Source of the DNA: Aliamphritea spongicola
Lineage (GTDB): Bacteria > Pseudomonadota > Gammaproteobacteria > Pseudomonadales > Balneatricaceae
Assembly (NCBI GenBank): GCA_024347235.1
Contig: AP025283.1
Location: 2,356,001 to 2,420,000 of the forward strand
Direction of reading: 5' to 3'
DNA: 64,000 nucleotides
The position numbers and the translations under genes are program-made. The notes under the pieces were generated by a model that was not told where the DNA came from, did no database searches, and saw only the letters and a program-made list of their open reading frames with translations. Of the stretch, positions 9,329 to 18,076 are shown piece by piece (positions within the stretch are counted from its first letter, which is position 1; every line of letters begins with the position of its first letter).

Positions 9329-10276
9329 ATGGATAAGTTTAATTCGCTTAAAATGTTCCTGGCCGCCCATGATCACGGTTCGTTCGGGGCTGCGGCCAGT
9401 GCGCTGGGTACAGATCCCTCGACGATCAGTAAGGCGATTACCCGGCTTGAAGAAAGCCTTGAGTATCAGCTGTTTTACCGGTCTACCCGTAAGCTGCAGA
9501 TTACCGAAGCAGGCAGGACCTATCTGGAAACGGTCAGGCGGGTACTGGCGGAGCTGGATACCTGTGAGAACCAACTGCTCAGTGACAATGAGACGCCGTC
9601 CGGTACGCTCCGGCTGAATCTGCCGGTCTCTTATGGCCGCAGCAATATTCTTCCCCTGTTATCGGCGTTCTGTCGTCAGTATCCGGACATAAAGCTGCAT
9701 GTGACCTTCTCTGATGAATACGTCGACATTATCGAACAGGGCATTGATATTTCCATTCGCAGCGGCACTGTTGCCGACAGCCGTCTGGTGATGCAGAAGC
9801 TCAGTCCGATGGACTTCCTGATAGTGGCTTCGCCGGAATACCTGCAAGAAAACCCCATATCCGGGGCAGAGCAGCTGGCGGAACACCCCTGGGTACGCTT
9901 TAAGTTTAAGCAAACCGGTAAACTGATGCCCATGCTACTGGGCAGTGGCGATAAGGTGCCACCGGCTTTAGAAGCCTGCAGTGATTATGTGGTGGATGAC
10001 GGCAAGGCGCTGGTGGACTTGTGTGCTGCAGGACTGGGCCTGATGCAGGCCCCGCATTTTGTACTCAGAAAAGCGTTGCAGCAGGGCAGGCTGGTCTCTC
10101 TGTTTCCTGCCACCGAGGCTGAAGGGTTCAGTGTGTGTATGCTTTATCCGAAACGGCGTTTTCTGCCGGCAAAGGTGGCGGTATTTATTGAGTTTGTGAA
10201 GCAGTCACTCAGTGATATGAATGAGACTTCCGGTCATACCTGGGCCAGAGACATTCACCCTATACTGAAATGGTGA
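9329..10276 (+). CDS. LysR-family transcriptional regulator
   Basis: Intact 315-residue LysR regulator: winged HTH at about residues 4-62 (NSLKMFLAAHDHGSFGAAAS, DPSTISKAITRLEESL, YRSTRKLQITEAGR) and a substrate-binding domain from about 90 (GTLRLNLPVSYGR, IDISIRSGTVADSRL, GLGLMQAPHFVLRKALQQG). It starts 95 bases from the AhpD-like gene in the opposite direction, so that gene and the DJ-1-like gene are the likely targets, perhaps in response to an oxidant or reactive aldehyde. The last 20 residues extend past the usual family end. Confidence 0.92.
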   Translation: MDKFNSLKMFLAAHDHGSFGAAASALGTDPSTISKAITRLEESLEYQLFYRSTRKLQITEAGRTYLETVRRVLAELDTCENQLLSDNETPSGTLRLNLPVSYGRSNILPLLSAFCRQYPDIKLHVTFSDEYVDIIEQGIDISIRSGTVADSRLVMQKLSPMDFLIVASPEYLQENPISGAEQLAEHPWVRFKFKQTGKLMPMLLGSGDKVPPALEACSDYVVDDGKALVDLCAAGLGLMQAPHFVLRKALQQGRLVSLFPATEAEGFSVCMLYPKRRFLPAKVAVFIEFVKQSLSDMNETSGHTWARDIHPILKW

Positions 10277-10435
10277 GCGGGTTTTAGTGATGTGAATGGT
10301 GTGGTTCAACAGGTGTTTGCCGGGGCTGTTATTGAAGCACATAAGCATAGCGCCAGAATCTATGGGTGAGCGGTTCCATCTCTCAGACTGATTTGTAACA
10401 ATGCAGTAACTTTTTGGAATAACGGACATATAACT

Positions 10436-11649
10436 ATGAGTTTTAAGCAGTTTTCCACTGATCAGGATGTCATTGACTTTGTTCAGACCCACACCGCTGT
10501 GTTTAATAACAGCCCTGATCTGACGGTGACCGAGATTGGTGACGGTAATATCAATTTTGTCTACCGGGTGGATGACGGCAACAACAGCCTTATTGTTAAA
10601 CAGGCATTGCCATACATTCGGGTTATCGGTGAAGCCTGGCCGTTGTCTCAGGACCGTATCCGCATCGAAGCCAAAGCATTAAAACAGAGTGAAGCATTTT
10701 CGCCGGGCAGTGTCCCGGAGGTGTATCACTATGATGCCGCCAGCTGTGCAATCATCATGGCGGATATCGGCCATTATCAGAACATGCGTGAAGCACTGAT
10801 TGGACGGCGACCGCTGCCGGGTGTTGCCGAGGAGCTGGGCGTACTGCTGGCCCGTAATCTGTTTTACTCATCGGACTTTTATCTGAGCAGCAGTGCCAAA
10901 AGACCATGGTGCAGGAATTCATTAATCCGGATTTATGCCAGATCAGTGAAGAAGTGTATTTCTGGGACCCGTTCTGCGACCACGAACGCAATAACGTGAA
11001 TCCGCCGCTGGCTACTCGTGCCGCGCAGTGGTGGCAGGATGATGAATTGAAACAGGCCGTTGCCCGCCTGAAAATGAAGTTCCAGAATCAGTCACAGGTT
11101 CTGCTGCACGGTGACCTGCATACCGGTTCGGTGTTTGTTGATCCGTCGGCGGAAAACAAGGTGAAAGTCATTGATCCGGAGTTCGCCTTTGTGGGTCCGG
11201 CGGGCTTTGACCTTGGGGTATTGGTGGCAAACTATCTGCTGAATCTGGCAGGGCAGGCCCGCGCTGCCGGTGATCCTGCTGAGCGTCATGCTTATCAGCA
11301 AGCACTGCTCACTGATCTGAATACCCTGTGGCAGAGCCTCACGGAAAACTTCCGCAGCCTGGCGGCTGACCATACCCAGGATCCCTGTTTGCAGGGTGAG
11401 GCCATAGTTGATGCCTGGCTGGCTGAACTGCTTACTGACAGCCTTGGGTTTGCCGGTGTGGAAATGACCCGGCGGACACTGGGTGTTGCCCATGTGGCGG
11501 ATGTTGAGCAGATCGAAGATGAAGTTGCCCGTGCCGAAGCGCAGACAATGTGCCTTGATATTGCTGATCTGCTGATCAAGCACGCTTCTCAGTTCAGCGG
11601 CATGCCGGTGATTACTGCGGCGGTTGCGGAACTGAGTTTTTGCCGCTGA
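10436..11649 (+). CDS. mtnK: S-methyl-5-thioribose kinase, frameshifted
   Basis: Kinase of the methionine salvage pathway that phosphorylates 5-methylthioribose at C1 with ATP; aminoglycoside-phosphotransferase-like fold. Seen are DGNINFVYRVDDGNNSLIVK (nucleotide-binding lobe), RIRIEAKALKQ, the catalytic HGDLHTGSVFV and the metal-binding KVIDPEFAFVGPAGFDLG, then LADLLIKHAS-like C-terminal helices. One A is missing from the run near 10898-10901 (SAKKTMVQEFINPDLC once repaired). Length about 405 residues, as expected for MtnK. The usual partner mtnA is not beside it; the neighbour is a LuxR-type regulator starting 50 bases downstream. Confidence 0.9.
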
Positions 11650-11699
11650 ACGAAGCGGTAACTGTTCCGGTGTTATGAAGCCCTGTTGGCAGATCGTTA

Positions 11700-12487
11700 A
11701 TGGATAACACCGGAACCTCTCCTCAGTTAAAGCTTTTGCTGGCGGATTTCGTCCTGGGACTGGAATCCGCCAGTGATGTACAGGCCTGTTTTGATTTGCT
11801 GGCTAAAACCAGTGAAACTCTCGGGTTTTCCGGGCTGGTTTACACCTCTATTGCTACCGGCGTAGCGCCCCTGGAAGCCCGTGGTCCGCTTTTTTCCGTT
11901 CTGACGGGTTCAGTGACGCGTTTCTTAGCCATTATCAGGAAGCGGATTTTGCCAGTCAGGATTTCACCATCAAACGGATCATGGATGATGATCTTCAGGC
12001 CGTGAACTGGTGGCGGGAAGCCGGTGCCGGACGGTTGTCTGCAGATGAGCAGGAAGTCATTGATGTGGCCCGTTATGATTACGGCATGACCCATGGTTTG
12101 TCGGTGCCGTTGCTGAAAAACGATCATCATATGGCGGGCTGCAGTGTCGTCAGTGATGATAATAATGAAACCTTCAGCCAATTGCTGGATGAGCGGCTGG
12201 GGCTGCTTAAAACCATTCTGCGGCTGTTTCATGACCGGGTCTATGCAAGTCCTGAGTTTCAGGCGCAGCTATATCTTCCTCTGTTGCAGCAGCTAAACAG
12301 TACTGAAAGAACCGTATTACGGTTTCTGGCCAGCGGTCTGCCACTCAAGTCTATTGAAGCCGTGGCAGGTATCAGCCCCAGTTACGCCGGGAATGTACGT
12401 ACGGTGCTGTTCCGTAAGCTGGGTGTTAAGAACGTTTCGGAGTTGGCTTACATTGTCGGGCTTCACCGGATTCTGGACCTGCTGTAA
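11700..12487 (+). CDS. LuxR-type regulator with autoinducer-binding-like domain, frameshifted
   Basis: About 263 residues: an N-terminal domain resembling the acyl-homoserine-lactone sensor (about 10-175; HYQEADFASQDFTIKRIM, AVNWWREAGAGRLSADEQ, YGMTHGLSVPL) and a C-terminal LuxR helix-turn-helix (about 200-262; LNSTERTVLRFLASGLPLKS, VRTVLFRKLGVKNVSELAYI). One T is missing from the run at 11890-11895, which breaks the sensor domain. No luxI-type synthase is in the window, so this is a LuxR solo; some conserved ligand-pocket residues (the Pro after the Asp) are replaced, so the ligand may not be an acyl-homoserine lactone. It follows mtnK on the same strand. Confidence 0.82.
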
Positions 12488-12532
12488 GCCGACTTTCTGC
12501 ATACCTGTTTCACATTTATTTCGTGCTGCCAA

Positions 12533-12577
12533 TGTGAAAATTGTCACACTGTTCCCACAGGGTAAAACCGGTACTAT
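12533..12577 (+). promoter_or_regulatory. Consensus CRP site with a downstream -10 box
   Basis: TGTGAAAATTGTCACA at 12533-12548 is an exact match to the CRP/Vfr consensus TGTGA-N6-TCACA. A -10-like TACTAT follows at 12572-12577 with a poor -35 (12549-12554), so the CRP site is centred about 42-44 bases before the predicted start near 12583, the class II activator position. A further inverted repeat TTTCACATT/AATGTGAAA (12508-12516, 12531-12539) overlaps it. No open reading frame follows before the terminator at 12661. Confidence 0.7.
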
Positions 12578-12583
12578 ACAGCG

Positions 12584-12697
12584 CATACGTCGTGGAGAGA
12601 TTTCCGCTGCAACAGGCAGGGATGCGGGGACTGCACGGGGACGTAAGAAGGAAGCGACTGCGGCGCCCGGAACATGGAGTTCCGGGCGCCGTTTTTT
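12584..12697 (+). ncRNA. Candidate CRP-activated small RNA with repeated GGA motifs
   Basis: A predicted transcript of about 110 bases between a class II CRP promoter and a very strong intrinsic terminator, with no credible reading frame. Five GGA motifs lie at 12594-12596, 12620-12622, 12628-12630, 12639-12641 and 12650-12652, two more in the terminator hairpin. The stretch CACGGGGACGTAAGAAGGA resembles the GGA-rich segments of RsmY/RsmZ-type RNAs that sequester CsrA/RsmA. No GacA-type upstream box was found, so relation to that family is only suggested. An alternative is a long 3' untranslated region of the LuxR gene. Confidence 0.5.
12661..12697 (+). terminator. Strong intrinsic terminator
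   Basis: A perfect 13-base-pair GC-rich stem (CGGCGCCCGGAAC at 12661-12673 with GTTCCGGGCGCCG at 12679-12691), a 5-base loop and six T residues at 12692-12697. The T run is only on the plus strand, so it ends the candidate small RNA or the LuxR gene transcript, not the convergent HlyD-type gene. Confidence 0.9.
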
Positions 12698-12714
12698 ATG
12701 GGTGTCAGAAAGGA

Positions 12715-13849
12715 TTATTTAACCGGGAAGACGTAGTTCAGCCAGCCAAGCATACGCAACAGTACTTTGCGCATCACCGCGACATGGGTGAACTGATCCG
12801 AATAGATAACCATTTTTCCCTGTACACCAAGGGGCAGGTTGTATTTGTTCAGGTCTTCCTCACTGACTTTCATCAGCGCAATTGCCCGGCCGTGACGGCT
12901 GATTTGGTTGGCAGACAACAACTCACCGGAAGCCTGATACTGGCCTTCACTCATTGCCGGCAGGACGCTGATAACTTCCCTTTAAACACATGTCCGGGGA
13001 CAGCGTCCAGAATCATTTCTGTTTCAAATCCGGGCTTCATCATGCTCAGTGAGTTTTGCCAGAAACTGCCGGCGAATACCCGGTCCTGATCAGGAATAAA
13101 GACCATTGCCGGTCTCAGCGGCAGGGAACCGCCATGACGCCAGGCTTCAGGGCTATCTGGGTGGCAATGCCGTCGGAAGGGGCTCTGACAACGGTGCGTT
13201 CCAGGTCGTAGCGGGCGGCTTCAAGCTTGTTCTCCAGCTCAATCACCGCTGTATTCACGCCGTTAATATTTGACTCATAGGCGAGGGTAACCCGTTGCAG
13301 ATCCGCTTCTGCAGCATCCGCACTGGCTTGCGCGAGGTACATTTGCCGGCTGTCGTCTACGGTTTGGCGGGCGAATGCGGCGGCATTGTTTTTACTGCCT
13401 TTGCGGTAACGGTTATAGGCCGTGCGGGTACGGTCCCGTTCTGCCAGTGCCTGTTCGACCTTGGCTTTGGCAAACTCTATCTGCGCACCTAACTGACGGG
13501 CGTCCTGCCGGGCTTCAACCAGCGACGCTTCCAGTTCACTGACTTTCAGCTGATAGGGCTTCGGGTCGACGGTAAACAGGATGTCATCTTTCTTTATAGG
13601 TGTATTGGGCGTTACTTCTACGGTCTGAACGATGCCTTTAACCGGCGGCACGATAGGTACAACGGCGTATATTTCTTTACTGAATTTTGCATAGGGATGA
13701 TTAAAGTTCATCAGTAAAATCATAGTACCTAACAGGGCGATGCCACCGAGGATTGCGGTGGGTACACTCCATTTATTCAGCGGGATTTTGAACAGCTTAA
13801 AAATAAGCACACAAAACCCTGCGTAGATCAGGATAATCAGCAGATCCAT
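12715..13849 (-). CDS. HlyD-family inner membrane adaptor (YiaV-like), frameshifted
   Basis: Membrane-fusion (HlyD/EmrA-like) protein anchored by two N-terminal helices (MDLLIILIYAGFCVLIFKLF and SVPTAILGGIALLGTMILLM). A lipoyl-like half-motif (VPPVKGIVQTVEVTPNTPIK), a long alpha-hairpin coiled coil (about 95-200; SELEASLVEARQDARQLGAQ) and the second beta-barrel half (LERTVVRAPSDGIATQIALK, GVMAV) follow. Frameshifts near 13128 (CCC run) and 12978 join it to the last part, ending GWLNYVFPVK. About 378 residues. The next gene upstream encodes a DUF3302 protein like E. coli YiaW, so this pair corresponds to YiaV-YiaW. Transport substrate unknown. Confidence 0.85.
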
Positions 13850-13851
13850 AT

Positions 13852-14197
13852 TCAGCGCTCCTGTTGGTCTTTAAGCTGGCTAAGCTGTTGCTGAAGGTCG
13901 GTCAGCTGTTGCTGCACGCTGGCCAGATCCGCATGCTCCGCTGTTTGTCCTTCAGTGTGGCCGTGCTTAAATCCCCAGCCGCGGTCTTCGCGGTACAGGG
14001 TTGACCAGATCCAGAGGAAGGGCCACAGAACATGCAGCGTGAACAGGCTGATCCAGCCAGCCACATGGATGGCATCCTGATGGGGATGATTGCGGTGAAC
14101 AGCGATCTCATAGGGGATGTCGTGAATCACAATCACCGCATAGAACACAAAAATGCCTACAAAAGATCAGAAATAAAGCGGCATAATCCAGAAACAT
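13852..14197 (-). CDS. DUF3302 inner membrane protein (YiaW-like), frameshifted
   Basis: Small membrane protein with two N-terminal hydrophobic segments (MFLDYAALFLIF, VGIFVFYAVIVI) and the DUF3302 signature HDIPYEIA, HPHQDAIHVAGWISLFTLHV, LWPFLWIWSTLYREDRGWG, closely matching E. coli YiaW as I recall it. The C-terminus is a short glutamine-rich coiled coil (LTDLQQQLSQLKDQQ). ATG at 14197 follows AAGGAGAG; the T run near 14165-14168 on the minus strand has one base too many (or two too few). It ends 2 bases before the HlyD-type gene starts, so the two are co-translated. Confidence 0.85.
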
Positions 14198-14223
14198 ATT
14201 ACTCTCCTTGCTGAATGGCTCTG

Positions 14224-14899
14224 TTACTGATGGGCCAGATCCCAGTTTCTGCGGAAACGTTTCACCCAGTAGTCGAGTGTCTCATCCAGAGACTTAATAT
14301 CTGAGGCGCCGGTATTAACCGTGGTTTCATCGCTGCTGCGCTGATCTACCATGGCAATAAGACGGTCACCGGTAACGGCGTCATAACCTTCCGCCTCCAG
14401 GCTGGCTTCATAAAAGATTTCTTCCTGATCCTGAATACTGTTGGCCAGGTTCTGACCGGCACTGATCAGCAGGGCAATCGGGATGTAGCCAAGCGCGCCG
14501 CGCTCAGGGGATTTTTCTGCAGGCCAGTAAGTGCCATGCGTACGACCAGCACGTCTTCAGCGGCAACATCGACAACCGGATATTGTGGCTCAAATTCAGC
14601 CCTGAACTTTTCTTCAAGGCGGGAGGTGATATAGGCGAGTTCTTCGGGGTTGATGCCTTTGTATTCGGCGTTTTGTGAGTACCAGACTTCAATGGGCAGA
14701 AGCATGATTTTGTCGTACTTCTTCAGCGTATTCAGTTCGCTGCCAGGGGTAGATAAACCTTGGCACCGTCGCTCCAGCTGCGGTCTTCAAAGCCGTCATA
14801 GTTACCAAGAAAGCCTGAGCCTTTAACAGCATTGCCCTGACAACCTGATAGAAGTGTCACTGAGAATAGCAGTGACAGTACTGCACAGATGTTTTTCAT
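14224..14899 (-). CDS. DUF3313 family lipoprotein, frameshifted
   Basis: Predicted outer-membrane or periplasmic lipoprotein: MKNICAVLSLLFSVTLLSGC has a lipobox LLSGC with the lipidated Cys at residue 20. The DUF3313 body follows: GSGFLGNYDGFE, LNTLKKYDKIMLLPIEVWYS, YKGINPEELAYITSRLEEKF and VLVVRMALTGLQK. Frameshifts are seen near 14750 (CCCC run; restores YLPPGSELNTLKK) and near 14513 (AAAAA run; restores SPERGALGYIPIALLISAGQ); the end is at DYWVKRFRRNWDLAHQ. About 225 residues. It is just upstream of the YiaW/YiaV-like pair on the same strand (26 bases), suggesting one envelope-related operon. Confidence 0.8.
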
Positions 14900-15040
14900 A
14901 GAATATTCCCTTATTGATATGCACTCGTTTGAGTATAGGAAGGAATATTTAATAAGATCAGCGATTTACAGAACAATTTCACCGTAATGGGTAAATGGTA
15001 GCGCGGGCAGATTTTCGAGAGTTTTGTGGTAGGAGGAAAT

Positions 15041-15066
15041 AAAAAGGGCAGATATAATCTGCCCTT
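15041..15066 (-). terminator. Intrinsic terminator of the ADP-ribosyltransferase-like gene
   Basis: AAGGGCAGAT at 15044-15053 pairs with ATCTGCCCTT at 15057-15066 around a 3-base loop; on the minus strand it is followed by TTTTT (AAAAA at 15041-15045). A second imperfect hairpin, TTCAGGGTG at 15068-15076 with CACCCTGAA at 15093-15101, lies next to it. Confidence 0.8.
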
Positions 15067-15122
15067 GTTCAGGGTGTGCCGCCTACCCGGTTCACCCTGA
15101 ATACGGTCATGCCAGTGGCATG

Positions 15123-15685
15123 TTATTCGGTGATAAGTGCGATACTGGCTGTATCAATATCCGCATCGTAATAAGCCATACCCAGCTTGTTCAGGTACTC
15201 CATACGGTCGGCACTCATCAGGTCAATTTCCGGCGCGCTGAGGTTGTTCGCTTCATAAACAGCAGCCAAGAATGCCATGAATTGTTCGCCTTCTTCTACC
15301 AGCAGCAGGCTGGCTGCGCCAACATCCGGGCGTACTTTGGCGTTCAGTTCATCGCTGAAATTAACGCTGAAAACCACCGGCAGCTCGTCACCTTCAATGC
15401 GTACGCTGCGGTTTCTGACGGTTTGCTGAGCCCAGTAGAACGCCAGTTCTTTACTCTGGGTTAAAAATACTGGTTCAACGGATTCTGTATAGCTGTTACC
15501 GATGGTGGCCATGGTCTGCTTAGCGGCGGCTTTAAGTGCTTTATCACCGGAACGTTTCAGGCCCTGCTGTCTGATGGAATCAACCAGTGCTGATGATGTG
15601 CCGTGGTACCAGGTGTTGCTGGCGGTAAATCCTGTTCGGTTAACAAGTCCTGTGCATCTTTAAGGAAGGCTGGTGTATCAGTCAT
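15123..15685 (-). CDS. Putative ADP-ribosyltransferase-fold protein, frameshifted
   Basis: About 188 residues once one T is restored near 15627-15629 (AAA run on the plus strand). The N-terminal part then reads WYHGTSSALVDSIRQQGLKR, the YHGT...I...GL pattern that opens the NAD-binding pocket of ADP-ribosyltransferase-fold proteins such as Tpt1 and PARP-like enzymes. It is followed by VFLTQSKELAFYWAQQ, which fits the second-motif strand and helix (h-x-T/S...A..YA), and PVVFSVNFSDELNAKV. A clear catalytic Glu equivalent cannot be fixed by eye. No signal peptide. It stands alone with its own terminator, next to aceA. I infer the fold; activity and target are unknown. Confidence 0.6.
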
Positions 15686-15775
15686 ATTCGAAATCACTTA
15701 ATCAGTTGCAGTAAAAGCAGCCTGGAATCTTACCGTAAAATGCGGTCTGTTTCTGTTAGCGATTGGCTAACCGGC

Positions 15776-15809
15776 CGAAAAAGGCGGCACCCCGGGAAGG
15801 GTGCCGCCT
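15776..15809 (-). terminator. Intrinsic terminator of aceA
   Basis: AGGCGGCACCC at 15782-15792 pairs with GGGTGCCGCCT at 15799-15809; read on the minus strand the stem is followed by TTTTTCGG. It lies about 65 bases downstream of the aceA stop. Confidence 0.85.
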
Positions 15810-15872
15810 GTTCATCCGAAGATGGACGTTGCCCTGAAAGAGTAACTCTGGTCAGGGCTTTCTAAGCAGATC

Positions 15873-17468
15873 TTAGCTGAACTGGTTAGAAGTGTTTTTA
15901 GCACCACCGGCTTTCAGAGCGTTCTCACCAGCGTAGTACTCTTTGTGATCATCGCCCATGTCGGAACCGGCCATGTTCTGGTGCTTAACGCAAGCGATAC
16001 CCTGACGGATTTCTTTACGCTGTACGCCAGCAACGTAGCCCAGCATACCCGCATCACCGAAGTACTCTTTCGCCAGGTTATCAACTGAAAGGGCAGTTGT
16101 GTGGTAAGTCGGCAGAGTGATCAGGTGGTGGAATACGTTCGCTTCACGAGCAGTATCCGCCTGGAAAGTCTTGATGCGTGCATCAGCCGCTGCAGACAGT
16201 TCAGAATCGTCGTAGTCAGCAGACATCAGGTTAGAACGGTCGTAAGCAGAAACGTCCTTACCTTCAGCAGCCCATGCATCGTAAGTCTGCTGGCGGAAGT
16301 TCAGTGTCCAGTTGAAAGAAGGTGAGTTGTTGTACACCAGCTTCGCATCCGGGTGAACTTTACGAACTTCGTCCATCATGCCCTTGATTTCGTGAACTGT
16401 AGGTACTGCAGTTTCGATCCACAGCAGGTCAGCACCGGCGTTGATTGCTTCAACACAGTCGAATACGCAACGCTCGTGGCCAGTACCCTGACGGAACTGG
16501 TACAGACCGGAAGCCAGACGCTTAGGACGAACCAGCTTGCCGTTACGGCTGATCAGTACGTCGCCTTCAGCAGTATCTTCTGGTGCAACTTCTTCAACGT
16601 CCAGGTAAGAGTTGTAGATGTCACCCTGGTCGCCTGGCTCTTTAACAACAGCGATTTCTTTAGTCAGGCCAGCACCTTCAGAGTCGGTACGTGCAACGAT
16701 AACACCGTCATCGATACCCAGTTCCAGGAACGCGTAGCGAACAGCGCGCAGTTTAGCGTGGAAGTCAGCGTGAGGTACGGTTACTTTACCGTCCTGGTGA
16801 CCACACTGCTTCTCATCAGCAACCTGGTTTTCGATCTGCAGACAGCAAGCACCGGCTTCGATCATCTGCTTAGCCATCAGGTAAGTTGCTTCAGCGTTAC
16901 CGAAACCGGCATCGATGTCTGCAACGATAGGTACAACGTGAGTTTCGTGGTTGTCGATAGCAGCCTGTACTTCAGCTTCTTTCGCTGCATCGCCAGCTTC
17001 ACGTGCTTTGTCCAGTTCACGGAACAGACCACCCAGTTCACGTGCATCAGCCTGACGCAGGAAGGTGTACAGTTCTTTAACCAGGCTCGCTACAGAAGTC
17101 TTCTCGTGCATAGACTGATCCGGCAGAGGGCCGAACTCAGAACGCAGCGCTGCAACCATCCAGCCAGACAGGTACAGGTAACGGCGCTCAGTGCTGCCGA
17201 AGTGCTTCTTGATAGAGATCAGCTTCTGCTGACCTACGAAACCGTGCCAGCAGCCCAGAGACTGAGTGTACTTGGTCTTGTCTTTGTCGAACTCAGCCAT
17301 GTCGCGACGCATGATAGCCGCAGTATATTTAGCAACGTCCAGGCCAGTCTTAAATTTGTTCTGTGCACGCATACGCGCTGCTGATTCCGGGTTGATAGCA
17401 TCCCAAGGGCTACCAGCTACTTCTTTCGCAGCAGCAACTGCTTGAATGTTTTCTTGATATGTAGACAT
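15873..17468 (-). CDS. aceA: Isocitrate lyase, long form
   Basis: Cleaves isocitrate to glyoxylate and succinate, the first step of the glyoxylate bypass. Intact, 531 residues from the ATG at 17468 (AGAAGG at good spacing; the TTG two codons earlier is not needed). Landmarks: SPWDAINPESAARMRAQNKF, YLSGWMVAALRS, VPIVADIDAGFGN, the catalytic loop EKQCGHQDGKVTVPH in place of the KKCGH of shorter enzymes, ARTDSEGAG, LLWIETAVP and YNNSPSFNW. The length and the KQCGH loop put it in the long isocitrate lyase subfamily of Pseudomonas-type bacteria. Strong codon bias fits high expression. A region of over 600 bases with repeated palindromes lies upstream. Confidence 0.97.
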   Translation of the reverse strand: MSTYQENIQAVAAAKEVAGSPWDAINPESAARMRAQNKFKTGLDVAKYTAAIMRRDMAEFDKDKTKYTQSLGCWHGFVGQQKLISIKKHFGSTERRYLYLSGWMVAALRSEFGPLPDQSMHEKTSVASLVKELYTFLRQADARELGGLFRELDKAREAGDAAKEAEVQAAIDNHETHVVPIVADIDAGFGNAEATYLMAKQMIEAGACCLQIENQVADEKQCGHQDGKVTVPHADFHAKLRAVRYAFLELGIDDGVIVARTDSEGAGLTKEIAVVKEPGDQGDIYNSYLDVEEVAPEDTAEGDVLISRNGKLVRPKRLASGLYQFRQGTGHERCVFDCVEAINAGADLLWIETAVPTVHEIKGMMDEVRKVHPDAKLVYNNSPSFNWTLNFRQQTYDAWAAEGKDVSAYDRSNLMSADYDDSELSAAADARIKTFQADTAREANVFHHLITLPTYHTTALSVDNLAKEYFGDAGMLGYVAGVQRKEIRQGIACVKHQNMAGSDMGDDHKEYYAGENALKAGGAKNTSNQFS

Positions 17469-18076
17469 GACCAAACCTTCTATTTTTATCGCTAAAGTTT
17501 GAAATAAGTCCCCGTTCCACCGATGTCACAGCCTCTCATGTAACACCGGTGAAACGTTGACTAGCACTCGATTCAGGACGCCACTATGGGGAGGAGAGTG
17601 GGCCTGGTCAAAGGATTTTTGTGCAGAGCAATATAGCTGTAAATATACTACAAACAGTGATTTACACTGCCCGGTAAAAACTACAGAGCGTTTGCGGTAT
17701 AAAACAGAAAAGGCACGTTTAATCAGGGCTTCAGTGCCGGTTATATTTTGATCACCGACTTTGGTGTAATAGAAATCCGGTGATTTTTATCTGTTATTAC
17801 AAGAATATAAAGCAGGCTTTTAATTCCAAAATTTTATAAGCGTTTTCTCACTACATTTTTGGAAAAACCTGTTAACTGTCGACAGAGATAAAAACGATTT
17901 TTAATCAAAACTGAGTTTTGAAGTGCAAATAGACTGTTTTTAGGCGATTTAATGTCTAAAAATCCATTATCTTGTATTTGGTGGTAATTTAAATATCAAT
18001 ATTGTCGACAATCCTGGTGTGTTTTTATGGTTTTTCGCGCTTAAAAACACTGATTGTTGACAACTGTGCTGCTGAC
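17469..18076. promoter_or_regulatory. AT-rich upstream region of aceA with three related palindromes
   Basis: No gene is supported in these 608 bases. Three related inverted repeats are seen: ACTGTCGACAGA around 17875-17886, the perfect 12-base palindrome ATTGTCGACAAT at 18001-18012, and ATTGTTGACAAC at 18053-18064. They share the core TTGTCGACAA, a dyad of the GTC/GAC kind often bound by GntR-family dimers. They lie 400-600 bases before aceA in a region of about 35% GC, compatible with a distal control region of aceA. The regulator is not in the window. Confidence 0.5.

Noticed and set aside
10436..12487. Complete acyl-homoserine lactone quorum-sensing system
   Set aside because: No LuxI-type synthase is present; only a LuxR-type protein is seen.
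12481..12500. GacA-type upstream box (TGTAAG-N6-CTTACA) for the small RNA
   Set aside because: Only the left half TGTAAG matches; the right half is too different.
12541..13089. 182-codon plus-strand frame through the small-RNA candidate and the HlyD-type gene
   Set aside because: It reads through a strong terminator and is antisense to a conserved gene.
16353..17384. 343-codon open frame on the plus strand opposite aceA
   Set aside because: It is the antisense of a highly biased, conserved gene; long antisense frames are expected there, and the translation has no protein family features.
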